Shown here piece after piece: positions 25,816-34,735 of a DNA stretch of 64,000 nt. A model generated the notes under the pieces. The model did not search any database. It saw only the letters and a list, made by a program, of their open reading frames with translations, and was not told the origin of the DNA. The translations under genes were made by a program, and so were the position numbers. Source of the DNA: G965202915 sp965205955 (GTDB lineage: Bacteria > Pseudomonadota > Gammaproteobacteria > Eutrophobiales > Eutrophobiaceae); contig OZ242192.1 in assembly GCA_965205955.1 (NCBI GenBank), positions 1,240,001 through 1,304,000 of the forward strand. The letters run 5' to 3'. The stretch's first letter is position 1. Each line of letters opens with the position of its first letter.

Positions 25816-26091
25816 TTGGCTAAAAATAGTGTGGAGCACGAAATAAAATATGATGAGTATCTGGATGCAAAGGGTTTGAATTGTCCCTTGCCCATCCTGA
25901 AGACCAAGGTATTGCTCAATAAAATGCAGCCCGGTCAAATCCTTTTTGTCGAGGCCACCGATCCGCATTCAAAAGTGGACTTTGAAGCATACTGCGCCAG
26001 AACAAATCATAATCTGTTGAGCGCTGACGAGATGAGCGAAGGGGTTTTTGCTTTTTGTATAGAGCGTGCTGAAAAACCGAAGGCGATATAA
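25816..26091 (+). CDS. tusA: TusA-family sulfur carrier protein
   Basis: 91 aa with a TTG start; no in-frame ATG precedes the conserved region. The invariant CPxP motif is in LNCPLPILKTK (Cys23 carries the persulfide). The family passes sulfur for tRNA thiolation or other sulfur traffic. The C-terminal part (TNHNLLSADEMSEGVFAFCI) is normal. It is divergent from zur. Confidence 0.9.
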   Translation: MAKNSVEHEIKYDEYLDAKGLNCPLPILKTKVLLNKMQPGQILFVEATDPHSKVDFEAYCARTNHNLLSADEMSEGVFAFCIERAEKPKAI

Positions 26092-26134
26092 TTTATACGA
26101 AGGGATTGTGCTTAGGGAAAAGCAGGGGGGTGCC

Positions 26135-26556
26135 ATGTCGAATATTCTGTGCCGCAGTGTGCTTTCTTTATTACTGATAGCGTACTCAAGCACGATCATG
26201 GCCCTGGCAGAACCCGACTACCAATTGCTCGCCACCATAGACGGGATAGAGTACCGTCGGTATCACTCATACTTGGTTGTTGAAACAATCGTCGATTCGG
26301 AAACAGATCGAAACGAAGCGGCCAATACGGGGTTCCGCCGGCTTTTTAACTACATCTCCGGCGATAACGCCGTTCAGACTTCAATCGAAATGACTGTGCC
26401 TGTTCAGCAAAAAAGCGCTGCCCAGGGCTGGCCGCCCTCGAAAAGGCTGGAGTCAGACCCATCGAAGCGGTGATGAGCGCAGTGTACAATGCGCCCTATA
26501 CGCTGCCTTTTATGCGTCGCAATGAGGTCATCGTTGCCGTTGACAGGATCCCCTAA
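26135..26556 (+). pseudogene. SOUL haem-binding protein, internally deleted
   Basis: Signal peptide (LLLIAYSSTIMALA), then SOUL N-terminal sequence (IDGIEYRRYHSYLVVET; GFRRLFNYISGDN; IEMTVPVQQ). After VQQ the frame runs into 20 unrelated residues and stops at 26473. Two bases out of phase, the expected family C-terminus resumes (GLAALEKAGVRPIEAVMSA, then YNAPYTLPFMRRNEV) and ends at TAA 26554-26556. About 80-90 residues between the two blocks are missing, so this is a deletion with a frame change, not a simple indel. It is very unlikely to be functional. Confidence 0.8.
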
Positions 26557-26574
26557 AGAGTGGTTTTGAAAAAA

Positions 26575-26976
26575 ATGAAAAAATTATTATTAATGATCTT
26601 GCTTGGTGCCGGGATATATGGGTACCTCGTCGAATACTCATCCGCTGATACGGCTTTAGAAAAGGCGTATGAAAATAAACGCAGCGATCTGCAAATTGGC
26701 GGATCCGGCCGGGTCATAAAAATACTCCCTGATGATGTAAAGGGCAGCCGTCATCAGAGATTTATCTTGCAACTGGCTACAGGGCAGACTCTTCTTGTTG
26801 CGCATAATATCGACATAGCCCCACGAATAAACAATTTGCGTATCGGCGACCAGATTGAGTTTTATGGTGAATACGAATGGAACCCAAAGGGAGGGGTGAT
26901 ACACTGGACACATCAGGACCCACAAGGCCGCCACGAAGCAGGTTGGTTGATGCACGATGGCAAGGTCTATAAATGA
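26575..26976 (+). CDS. DUF3465 family exported protein
   Basis: 133 aa from ATG 26575; in-frame GTG (26560) or TTG (26566) starts are closer to an AAAGAG-type site. An N-terminal hydrophobic segment (LLLMILLGAGIYGYLVEY) acts as signal or anchor. The rest is an OB-like domain with GSGRVIKILPDD, GDQIEFYGEYEWNPKGGVIHWTH (quoted in part: FYGEYEWNPKGGVIHW) and GWLMHDGKVYK, characteristic of DUF3465. Function unknown. Confidence 0.85.
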   Translation: MKKLLLMILLGAGIYGYLVEYSSADTALEKAYENKRSDLQIGGSGRVIKILPDDVKGSRHQRFILQLATGQTLLVAHNIDIAPRINNLRIGDQIEFYGEYEWNPKGGVIHWTHQDPQGRHEAGWLMHDGKVYK

Positions 26977-27092
26977 TCGCGGTAGCTACTCGCCTTGACT
27001 GATGCCTCACACCGATGTCATTTTCTAATACAGCAGGAAGTCTCGAATCACAACTCTTACGCTGTTTTTGGCATGAAACAGCACGATTCAAT

Positions 27093-27169
27093 TGGTAGCG
27101 GGGGCAGGATTTGAACCTGCGACCTTCGGGTTATGAGCCCGACGAGCTGCCAAACTGCTCCACCCCGCA
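27093..27169 (-). tRNA. Initiator tRNA-fMet (CAT)
   Basis: 77 nt including an encoded CCA. Anticodon loop CTCATAA is carried on a stem with three G:C pairs (GGG/CCC), an initiator hallmark. The acceptor is TGCGGGG against CCCCGCT, so positions 1 and 72 are T and T and cannot pair; initiator tRNAs need an unpaired 1-72, more often C-A. The T arm (GCAGG/CCTGC) and the D arm fold normally. No other RNA gene is near. Confidence 0.95.
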
Positions 27170-27361
27170 ACAGAGTGAGGATAATACAGGCTACGCGATT
27201 GTTTTGCAAATATATGTATTGGCTTGGATCTCTTCGGGGGAAATTTACAGCTCAGTCTCAATGACACCCTGCTCGATTGGGAGGCGCCATAATTTTTTAT
27301 TTGCTATATCGATTCTCCAAGGCTAAAAATCAGTAAACTTGGAAAACTCTGTGTGTGAGTC
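27170..27361. other. Spacer between tRNA-fMet and the repeat protein
   Basis: 192 bp with no gene I can support; a short open frame crossing the tRNA is not credible. This stretch would hold the promoter of the tRNA. Confidence 0.5.
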
Positions 27362-28150
27362 TTAGCTGCCCGCTAATAAAAGTCCGATGATTATAAAGCC
27401 GATTGCGATGCCTACTTGTTCGTCCTTGCCCGCATTCAGGATGGCATTGGTGATCTTGCCGTATTCCTGCTCCGGCTTTTGTTCGTCGTCTTCCCCCGTT
27501 TCGGTAGCCTCGATTTCTGCGGTGGTTTCGCCATTTTCTTCTGCGGTTATCTCCCCGCTTTCTTCTGCGGGAGTCTCACCGTTTTCTTCTGTGGGAGTCT
27601 CACCGTTTTCTTCTGCGGTTATCTCCCCGTTTTCTTCTGCGGGAGTCTCGCCATTTTCTTCTGCGGTTATCTCCCCGCTTTCTTCTGCGGGAGTCTCACC
27701 GTTTTCTTCTGCGGTTATCTCACCGTTTTCTTCTGTGGGAGTCTCACCGTTTTCTTCTGCGGTTATCTCACCGTTTTCTTCTGCGGTTATCTCACCGTTT
27801 TCTTCTATGGCGGTTTCGCCGTTTTCCTGTCCGTTGGCGCGATATACATAATACTCATCGGCAAAGCGGATCCCGTTTATTGCAAATGATTTTATCCCAT
27901 GTTGGTTGATGGTGAGATCGAATAATGCCGGCCTGTCGGGAGCAGGTTTCAGATCGATGGAGGCATCTGCCTGAATGAGGGTGCGATCCACCATAAAGCC
28001 AAAATTGTATCCCTCCCGTGCCTTGTTTGCCCCATCAAGCGGAATATTCAAATACACATAGGCCTGATGGTCCAAAACGGGTTCAAGGGCGTGCAGATTT
28101 AAAGAGAATGCCGATATAACAACAAACAGAATATATTTTATTTTTTGCAT
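27362..28150 (-). CDS. Exported, C-terminally anchored protein with 13 acidic octapeptide repeats
   Basis: 262 aa. A signal peptide (residues ~1-21, ILFVVISAFSLNLHA), then ~85 residues of unrecognised globular sequence, then 13 perfect-length octapeptides (residues 108-211) of the type EENGEITA / EENGETPA / EENGETPT, an acidic linker, and a C-terminal hydrophobic segment (VGIAIGFIIIGLLLAG). The layout suggests a periplasmic head on a highly acidic stalk tethered to the membrane. No family is recognised. It is a complete gene with neat boundaries, minus strand, downstream of ssb. Confidence 0.75.
   Translation of the reverse strand: MQKIKYILFVVISAFSLNLHALEPVLDHQAYVYLNIPLDGANKAREGYNFGFMVDRTLIQADASIDLKPAPDRPALFDLTINQHGIKSFAINGIRFADEYYVYRANGQENGETAIEENGEITAEENGEITAEENGETPTEENGEITAEENGETPAEESGEITAEENGETPAEENGEITAEENGETPTEENGETPAEESGEITAEENGETTAEIEATETGEDDEQKPEQEYGKITNAILNAGKDEQVGIAIGFIIIGLLLAGS
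27518..27829. repeat. 24-bp coding minisatellite, 13 units
   Basis: 312 bp, exactly 13 x 24 bp, encoding the octapeptides of the protein above. Units alternate between two main variants (gttatctcc/gttatctca type and ggagtctcacc type on the plus strand) in a higher-order pattern, as expected of repeat expansion by slippage or unequal exchange. Confidence 0.9.
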
Positions 28151-28211
28151 TTTATGCTCCCGTCATGCCTGATCAATTTATGTTCACTCTCCTGCTACAA
28201 TGCGATTCCCG

Positions 28212-28667
28212 TCAGAATGGGATGTCATCGTCAAAGTCGTCGGCCTGTTTATTTTTTGCCGGGGCCGGGCCGTCATCGGTACTGGGCGGTGTGTTTTCCT
28301 GCGGGGGAGACTCCAGCGGTGCGGAGCCGCCGCGGCTGTCCAGCATTTGCATTTCATTGGCGACGATTTCGGTGGTGTAGCGGTCATTTCCGGATTTATC
28401 CTGCCATTTGCTCGTCCGTATTCGGCCTTCCACGTATACCTTGGAGCCTTTGCGCAAATATTCGCCGACGATCTCGGCAAGGCGGCCGAAAAAGACCACG
28501 CGGTGCCATTCGGTACGCTCCTGCTGTTCATTGGTTTCTTTATCGCGCCATGATTCGCTGGTGGCGATACTGATATTGGCAACGGCGGCGCCGCTCGCTG
28601 TGTAGCGGATTTCCGGGTCGTTGCCCAGGTTGCCGATTAAAATTGCTTTGTTAATGCCTTTGGCCAT
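28212..28667 (-). CDS. ssb: Single-stranded DNA-binding protein
   Basis: 151 aa. The OB fold is at residues 1-105 (GINKAILIGNLGNDPEIRYT; WHRVVFFGRLAEIVGEYLRKG, quoted in part), with a flexible linker and the acidic partner-binding tip DDDIPF. It coats ssDNA and recruits repair and replication proteins. With uvrA and yajR upstream this is the standard gammaproteobacterial arrangement. Confidence 0.97.
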   Translation of the reverse strand: MAKGINKAILIGNLGNDPEIRYTASGAAVANISIATSESWRDKETNEQQERTEWHRVVFFGRLAEIVGEYLRKGSKVYVEGRIRTSKWQDKSGNDRYTTEIVANEMQMLDSRGGSAPLESPPQENTPPSTDDGPAPAKNKQADDFDDDIPF

Positions 28668-28737
28668 GTTCCTCCCCCTTTGTTGTGACTCTGCAATGTT
28701 ATTGAAAGAGATGGTTATACTTCAATATAGTTTAGCC

Positions 28738-30111
28738 TTATTTTTGCCAAGATGAAAATGAATTAAGTGAATCCTGATCGAGGATATTCGTATCCACCTT
28801 CAAATACGCGATCCCTTCCTCGGCAATTACCGTTGCGTCTATGACCCCCGATATGGCACACAATTCGGTGGCCAGTGTATTGGCGTTTTCGGCATTCAGA
28901 CTGTCAAGGTGCAGCAACTGGTTTTTATATTGAGTGAGCGGCGGCATGGTCAAGACCGGTATCAGCCATAGAAGAGTCAACAGGGTGCAGCCCAGGTACA
29001 CTGCGGAGATACCAAATAGCTGGTGCAGTCCTCCGCCTGATATTCCGCCTAGAAAAATACCTGCAAATTGTGCGGTGGAATAAATGCCCAGGGCAGTTCC
29101 TCTATTCGCGGCCGGTGCGCTGCGCGATACCTGGGAGGGCAGGAAGGCTTCGAGGTAGTTGAATGCGATAAAGAAAAGTATGGTTAATGAAAACACTCCC
29201 GCATAGGAGTGATAATACAGCGCGTTGCCGCATTGTGAGATAAACAGCAGCAGGATTGACAGGATCATATTTATTTCCGGTTTCCCCATGCGTCTGCCGT
29301 ATACAAGTATGGCGATGAAGATTGTGGTGGAGATCAGGACTACCGGCAGATAGAAATGCCAGTGCATTGCGGGAGCGAGCCGGCCATGGTCAAGCAAAAT
29401 AACGGGCAGCACTGTAAAGTTCGCCATAAAGATCGCGTGTAAAATAAAGATGCTGATATTGAGCCGTGCCAGAACGGGATTGTGCATGATCGTTTTCAAA
29501 TCCGTGAAAATGAATCCGGTATCACGGTTTCTGCTTGTCCGCTGGGGCGTGGGCACGGTGCCGAACAGGAGGGCTATCGCGGCAACGGCGAGCAGTGCGC
29601 ACAACAGGAACAGACCGGAATGGCCGATGGATGCGTACAGTATGGGGCCGGTGATAAATGCCAGGGAAAAGGCGAGACCGATGCCCATCCCGATCATTGC
29701 CATGATCCGGGTGCGCTGCTCTTCGCGGGTCAGATCGGCGGCCAGCGCCATGATTGATGCGGCTATTGCGCCGGCGCCCTGCAAGGCCCGGCCAATGATG
29801 ATCATATCGATGCTGTCACTGCCGGCGGCGATCAAGCTGCCGGCGGCAAAGATAATCAGTCCGAGGGTAATCACCGGCTTCCTTCCCCATTTGTCCGACA
29901 GCAGGCCAAATGGGATCTGAAACAATGCCTGGGTCAGGCCGTAGATACCCAGCGCCAGCCCGATCTTGAAGTTGCTGGCGCCGGCAAATTCGTTCGCCAT
30001 CAGCGCAATGACCGGCAATAGCATGAATAGCCCGAACATGCGCAGAAAAAGCACCAGGGAGAGTGAGATACCGGCCTTTACTTCAAAGGCCGAGGGCGTG
30101 TTACCGAGCAT
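28738..30111 (-). CDS. yajR: MFS transporter YajR with C-terminal YAM domain
   Basis: 457 aa, about the E. coli YajR length. Twelve TM helices; motif A appears as GLLSDKWGRKPV near residues 72-83. After TM12 a short ferredoxin-like domain (residues ~395-450, LNAENANTLATELCAISGV, then DATVIAEEGIAYLKV) is the YAM domain found in YajR. The substrate is unknown. It is divergent from uvrA with a 73-bp shared intergenic region and lies upstream of ssb. Confidence 0.92.
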   Translation of the reverse strand: MLGNTPSAFEVKAGISLSLVLFLRMFGLFMLLPVIALMANEFAGASNFKIGLALGIYGLTQALFQIPFGLLSDKWGRKPVITLGLIIFAAGSLIAAGSDSIDMIIIGRALQGAGAIAASIMALAADLTREEQRTRIMAMIGMGIGLAFSLAFITGPILYASIGHSGLFLLCALLAVAAIALLFGTVPTPQRTSRNRDTGFIFTDLKTIMHNPVLARLNISIFILHAIFMANFTVLPVILLDHGRLAPAMHWHFYLPVVLISTTIFIAILVYGRRMGKPEINMILSILLLFISQCGNALYYHSYAGVFSLTILFFIAFNYLEAFLPSQVSRSAPAANRGTALGIYSTAQFAGIFLGGISGGGLHQLFGISAVYLGCTLLTLLWLIPVLTMPPLTQYKNQLLHLDSLNAENANTLATELCAISGVIDATVIAEEGIAYLKVDTNILDQDSLNSFSSWQK

Positions 30112-30125
30112 TACTGAAAGTTGAA

Positions 30126-30155
30126 TTGCATCGTGCCTGTAAAAACGCTTATAGT
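30126..30155 (+). promoter_or_regulatory. Candidate sigma-70 promoter for uvrA
   Basis: ttgcat at 30126-30131 and tatagt at 30150-30155 with an 18-bp spacer, 30 bp before the uvrA start. No good LexA box (CTGT-N8-ACAG) is seen across the yajR-uvrA gap, so SOS control is not supported by sequence. Confidence 0.4.
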
Positions 30156-30184
30156 ATCAGGTTTACTGTTTAACGGCGAAAGGT

Positions 30185-33058
30185 ATGAATAGTATTCGTA
30201 TACGCGGTGCGCGCACGCATAACCTGAATAATATTGATTTGGATATTCCCAGAGATCGATTGATTGTGGTAACGGGGATCTCCGGCTCGGGCAAGTCGTC
30301 TCTTGCATTTGACACGATCTATGCAGACGGGCAAAGGCGTTATGTCGAATCGCTGTCGGCCTATGCGCGCCAGTTTCTGTCGATAATGGAAAAGCCGGAT
30401 GTCGATCATATAGAAGGTCTTTCACCGGCTATTTCGATTGAACAGAAATCAGCCTCCCATAACCCGCGCTCTACCGTCGGCACCATTACCGAGATCTATG
30501 ATTATCTGAGATTACTCTTTGCCAGAGTAGGGGAGCCGTATTGTCCGGCACATCACACACGGCTTGCCGCACAGACCGTCAGTCAGATGGTCGATCAGGT
30601 TATGTTGCGCGAGCAGGGCGAAAGATTGATGCTGATTTCCCCGGTGGTACAGGAGCGTAAGGGCGAGCATGTGCAGTTGGTAGAACGCCTCAGGGCCGAG
30701 GGTTTTTTACGGGCGCGCATTGATGGGCGGATTACCGAACTGGACAGTGTGCCGGAGCTGGATCTGTATAAAAAGCATACGATTGAAGTGGTGGTGGATC
30801 GATTCAGGGTGAAGCCGGATTTGCAGCTCAGGTTGAGTGAGTCCTTTGAAGTTGCGCTGAAGCTGTCCGGGGGAACGGCCAGGATTGTTGCGCTGGATAG
30901 TGAAAAGGACGAGCAGCTTTTTTCCTCGCTGTTTGCCTGTGACCTATGCGGTTATAGCCTGACCGAGCTTGAGCCGAGACTATTTTCCTTCAACAGTCCG
31001 GTTGGCGCATGTGATGAGTGTGACGGTCTTGGAGTAATACAGTTTTTCGACTCTGAACGATTGGTGCGGTATCCGGATCTCAGTCTTCCCGGCGGTGCGA
31101 TAAAGGGCTGGGACCGGCGCAATGCGTACTATTACCAGATTATAAAGTCGCTCGCCCGCCATTATAAATTCGATATCGATACGCCATTCAGGGATTTATC
31201 GAAAAAGGTGCGGGATATCATTCTGCATGGCAGCGGCAAAACCGAGGTGGAATTTGAGTATTCGGATGGCAGGGGCGGCGTTATTATTCGGCGCCATCCC
31301 TTTGAGGGCGTGGTATCCAATTTGCAGCGGCGTTTTCTCGAAACAGATTCTTCCATGGTACGGGAAGAACTGACCAAATATCAGTCCAGCAAGCCCTGCC
31401 CAAAATGCAAGGGCACTCGATTGAATGAATCCGCCCGCCACGTATTCATCGACAGCATGACTCTGCCGGATATTACCGCCATGACCGCCGTCAAGGCGCA
31501 GGCATTTTTTTCTGCATTGCATCTGGATGGCGGGCGCGGTGAAATTGCCGCCAAAGTACTCAAGGAGGTGAACAATCGTCTGGGGTTTCTGGTCAATGTC
31601 GGGCTGGATTATCTGGCGCTCGATCGCAGCGCCGAAACACTTTCCGGCGGAGAGGGGCAGCGTATACGCTTGGCCAGTCAGATTGGCGCCGGACTGGTCG
31701 GTGTGATGTATGTATTGGACGAACCTTCCATTGGATTGCATCAGCGCGACAACCAGCGCCTGTTATCCACCTTGTTCAATCTGCGCGATTTAGGCAATAC
31801 CGTGATTGTGGTGGAACATGATAAAGAGGCGATCAGTCTGGCCGATCATATAATCGATATGGGGCCGGGCGCCGGCATTCATGGAGGGCGTGTAGTGGCC
31901 CAGGGCCGGCCCGAAGAGATCGCCGCCAACCCCCAATCCTTGACCGGGCAGTATTTATCCGGGGTAAAGAAGATCGAGATCCCCGGGCAACGTACGCCTT
32001 ATGATGGTAAATATATTCTCAAATTGACGGGCGCCGAAGGCAATAATCTAAATTCGGTCGATCTGGAAATACCGGTAGGACTTATGACCTGTGTAACCGG
32101 TGTATCCGGCTCGGGTAAATCAACGCTGGTAAATGACACGCTGTATAAAATTGCCGCGCATGGATTGAATCGCAGCAATATCATACCTTCCCCATATAAA
32201 TCCATTTCCGGTCTGAAGCATTTGGACAAGGTGATTGACATCAACCAGAGTCCGATAGGCCGCACCCCGCGTTCCAACCCGGCGACCTACACCGGCTTAT
32301 TTACCCCGATACGCGAACTGTATGCGGCGACTCATGAAGCCCGTTCACGCGGCTATAAACCGGGGCGCTTTAGTTTCAATGTAAAGGGCGGCCGCTGTGA
32401 AGCCTGTCAGGGGGACGGGCTGATTAAAGTGGAAATGCATTTTCTGCCGGACATATATGTTTTTTGTGACAACTGCAAAGGCAAGCGCTATAACCGCGAG
32501 ACGCTGGATATACGCTACAAGAGGAAAAATATCCACGAGGCGCTTGAAATGACCATAGAAGAGGCCCGGGATTTTTTCGATGCCATCCCGGTTATTGCCC
32601 GCAAGCTGCAAACCCTGATGGATGTCGGGCTTGCCTATATCAAACTGGGACAGAATGCCACCACCTTATCCGGCGGGGAGGCGCAGCGCATAAAATTATC
32701 CAAAGAGCTTTCCAAACGGGATACCGGTAAAACTCTTTATATCCTGGATGAGCCGACAACCGGCCTGCATTTCCATGATATTCAGCAGCTTCTGATCGTA
32801 TTGCAACGCCTGCGGGATCATGGTAATACGGTTGTGGTTATCGAGCATAATCTCGATGTAATCAAAACGGCCGACTGGATTGTAGATCTGGGGCCGGAAG
32901 GCGGTGACGGTGGAGGCAATATAATTGCCTGCGGGACGCCTGAGCGGGTTGCGCAGTCCAAACAATCCTATACCGGTCAATTTCTTCGGGAATTATTCGA
33001 CCAGGCCGCTGCTTCCGCCGCCGTAAAACTGCAGAAAATACTCGATAAGGCTTCGTAA
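30185..33058 (+). CDS. uvrA: Excinuclease ABC subunit UvrA
   Basis: 957 aa, full length. Two ABC ATPase modules: Walker A GISGSGKSSLAFDT (residue ~31) and GVSGSGKSTLVNDT (near 642); signatures LSGGEGQRIRLA and LSGGEAQRIKLS. Zinc-module cysteines are present in CDLCGYS/CDECDGLG, CPKCKGTR and CEACQGDG/CDNCKGKR. It recognises bulky DNA lesions with UvrB at the start of nucleotide excision repair. Confidence 0.98.
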   Translation: MNSIRIRGARTHNLNNIDLDIPRDRLIVVTGISGSGKSSLAFDTIYADGQRRYVESLSAYARQFLSIMEKPDVDHIEGLSPAISIEQKSASHNPRSTVGTITEIYDYLRLLFARVGEPYCPAHHTRLAAQTVSQMVDQVMLREQGERLMLISPVVQERKGEHVQLVERLRAEGFLRARIDGRITELDSVPELDLYKKHTIEVVVDRFRVKPDLQLRLSESFEVALKLSGGTARIVALDSEKDEQLFSSLFACDLCGYSLTELEPRLFSFNSPVGACDECDGLGVIQFFDSERLVRYPDLSLPGGAIKGWDRRNAYYYQIIKSLARHYKFDIDTPFRDLSKKVRDIILHGSGKTEVEFEYSDGRGGVIIRRHPFEGVVSNLQRRFLETDSSMVREELTKYQSSKPCPKCKGTRLNESARHVFIDSMTLPDITAMTAVKAQAFFSALHLDGGRGEIAAKVLKEVNNRLGFLVNVGLDYLALDRSAETLSGGEGQRIRLASQIGAGLVGVMYVLDEPSIGLHQRDNQRLLSTLFNLRDLGNTVIVVEHDKEAISLADHIIDMGPGAGIHGGRVVAQGRPEEIAANPQSLTGQYLSGVKKIEIPGQRTPYDGKYILKLTGAEGNNLNSVDLEIPVGLMTCVTGVSGSGKSTLVNDTLYKIAAHGLNRSNIIPSPYKSISGLKHLDKVIDINQSPIGRTPRSNPATYTGLFTPIRELYAATHEARSRGYKPGRFSFNVKGGRCEACQGDGLIKVEMHFLPDIYVFCDNCKGKRYNRETLDIRYKRKNIHEALEMTIEEARDFFDAIPVIARKLQTLMDVGLAYIKLGQNATTLSGGEAQRIKLSKELSKRDTGKTLYILDEPTTGLHFHDIQQLLIVLQRLRDHGNTVVVIEHNLDVIKTADWIVDLGPEGGDGGGNIIACGTPERVAQSKQSYTGQFLRELFDQAAASAAVKLQKILDKAS

Positions 33059-33162
33059 ACAGGGTTATTTGACGGGCGGTATTTTATGCTGGATGCTAAA
33101 CCGCCATTGAACTGGTTCCTGGGTGTGGGATAAAATAATCGGAATAATATAAGGGGTATTGC

Positions 33163-34098
33163 GTGAAAGTAATTATTTGCGGTTCAGTTGCCTACGATAA
33201 CATCATGGTCTTTCCGGACTATTTCAAGGACCATATTTTACCCGACAAGGTGCATATACTTAACGTGTCCTTTATGGTTCCGAGCATGAGGCGGGAATTC
33301 GGCGGGTGTGCGGGCAATATCGCATACAATCTGAATTTACTCAGAGAGGATGCCGCCCTGCCGATGGGGACAGTGGGCAAGGATTTTGAATTGTACCGGG
33401 AATGGATGGACAAAAACGGAATCGACCGGCGGCATGTGAGGGAAATCGATAGCGTTTATACGGCGCAGGCGTACATAACCACCGATCTGGATGATAATCA
33501 AATTACCGCCTTCCACCCCGGCGCAATGGAGTTCGCGCATCATAATAAAATTGCCAGTGCCGAGAATATAGCGCTCGGTATTATTTCCCCCGACGGGCGT
33601 GAAGGCATGTTGCAGCACTCCTCCCGGCTGCATGATCTCGGCATCCCGTTCATATTCGACCCCGGACAGGGGTTGCCAATGTTTGGCGGGGAAGAATTAA
33701 AGGATCTTATCCACCAGGCGGATTGGGTTGTCGTCAATGATTACGAGTGGCAAATCATGCAAAAACGCACCGGATATGATGCCGGGGACGTTGCCGAACA
33801 GGTCAAGGCGCTGATTGTGACGCTTGGCGGTGAGGGATCGGTTATTTATGCGGACGGCCGGGAATACAAGATCCCGGGGGTCAAGGCCGCCAGCCTGGAA
33901 GATCCCACCGGCTGCGGCGATGCCTTTCGTGCCGGTTTGTTATACGGGCTGTTAAACGATATGGATTGGGAAACAACCGGGCGCATTGCATCGCTGATGG
34001 GCGCGATTAAAATTGCATCGCACGGCAACCAGAATCATTCCTTTACATTCGAGGAATTTCAGTTAAAATTCAGGGAAATATTTGACCGTGAAATATAA
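33163..34098 (+). CDS. PfkB-family carbohydrate/nucleoside kinase
   Basis: 311 aa. N-terminal Gly-rich substrate region (FGGCAGNIAYNLNLL near residue 47) and C-terminal anion-hole/catalytic motif DPTGCGDAFRAG (near 251-262, base Asp in GD). The set of substrates in this branch often includes adenosine, but sequence alone does not decide sugar versus nucleoside. It follows uvrA after 104 bp and precedes doxX. Confidence 0.88.
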   Translation: MKVIICGSVAYDNIMVFPDYFKDHILPDKVHILNVSFMVPSMRREFGGCAGNIAYNLNLLREDAALPMGTVGKDFELYREWMDKNGIDRRHVREIDSVYTAQAYITTDLDDNQITAFHPGAMEFAHHNKIASAENIALGIISPDGREGMLQHSSRLHDLGIPFIFDPGQGLPMFGGEELKDLIHQADWVVVNDYEWQIMQKRTGYDAGDVAEQVKALIVTLGGEGSVIYADGREYKIPGVKAASLEDPTGCGDAFRAGLLYGLLNDMDWETTGRIASLMGAIKIASHGNQNHSFTFEEFQLKFREIFDREI

Positions 34099-34141
34099 AA
34101 ACCGAGCACATCTTAGCGAATTGAAATGACAGATAGTAAAA

Positions 34142-34633
34142 ATGACAGATAGTGAACCGGGATCCATCTGGGGCGTACTGAGAATATCAATGGGCTGGCT
34201 TTTCCTGTGGCCTTTTCTGGACAAGCTGTTCGGGCTTGGTTTTGCAACCCCGCCGGAAAAATCCTGGCCATCGGGCGCTTCCCCGGCATACGGTTTTCTG
34301 ACACATGGCACCAAAGGGCCGCTTGCCGAATTTTACCAGGGTCTGGCCGGCAATGCGCTGGTGGATTGCCTGTATATGGGCGGCTTGCTGTTAATAGGAC
34401 TGGCGCTGATCCTGGGGATTGGCACCAGGATAGCCGGTTATTCCGGCGCGCTGATGATGCTCCTGATATACAGCGCAATATTATTCCCCTCACACAATCC
34501 CTTGCTCGATCATCACCTCATCTACGTTATTCTTCTGGTCGGCCTTGCCATGACAAAATCCGGCCATGTTTTCGGATTTGGCAAGAGCTGGTCTGAAACC
34601 CGGCTGGTTCAAAAATATCCTGTTCTGGAATAA
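34142..34633 (+). CDS. DoxX-family membrane protein
   Basis: 163 aa with four hydrophobic segments (residues ~10-28, 78-98, 105-120 and 128-145), matching DoxX/DoxD-like proteins. The ATG used is the second of two copies of a 16-bp direct repeat (atgacagatagtaaaa / atgacagatagtgaac); the first ATG at 34126 hits a stop after eight codons. The role is unknown. It lies just before the DCC-LMF gene, which also deals with thiol or membrane protein chemistry. Confidence 0.82.
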   Translation: MTDSEPGSIWGVLRISMGWLFLWPFLDKLFGLGFATPPEKSWPSGASPAYGFLTHGTKGPLAEFYQGLAGNALVDCLYMGGLLLIGLALILGIGTRIAGYSGALMMLLIYSAILFPSHNPLLDHHLIYVILLVGLAMTKSGHVFGFGKSWSETRLVQKYPVLE

Positions 34634-34735
34634 AACCGGTTCACAGGGGTGAATACAACCTGCCGGTTGCATAGGCTTTTCGGCATGTCTATTTGCCGGA
34701 GGTAAGGGGAAACTATTGAAAATCACACAGACACA

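Noticed and set aside
27518..27829. Direct repeats as a CRISPR array
   Set aside because: 24-bp units abut with no spacers and are coding.
27387..27889. Two long plus-strand open frames over the 24-bp repeats
   Set aside because: A 24-bp repeat without stops keeps several frames open. The minus-strand frame has a signal peptide, a clear stalk and an anchor; the others have none.
30112..30184. LexA/SOS box between yajR and uvrA
   Set aside because: cctgtaaaaacgc gives only half of CTGT-N8-ACAG; no second half-site at the right distance.
33059..33120. Inverted repeat ggcggt/accgcc after uvrA as terminator
   Set aside because: Six-bp stem with a 19-nt loop and no T-tract; not convincing.
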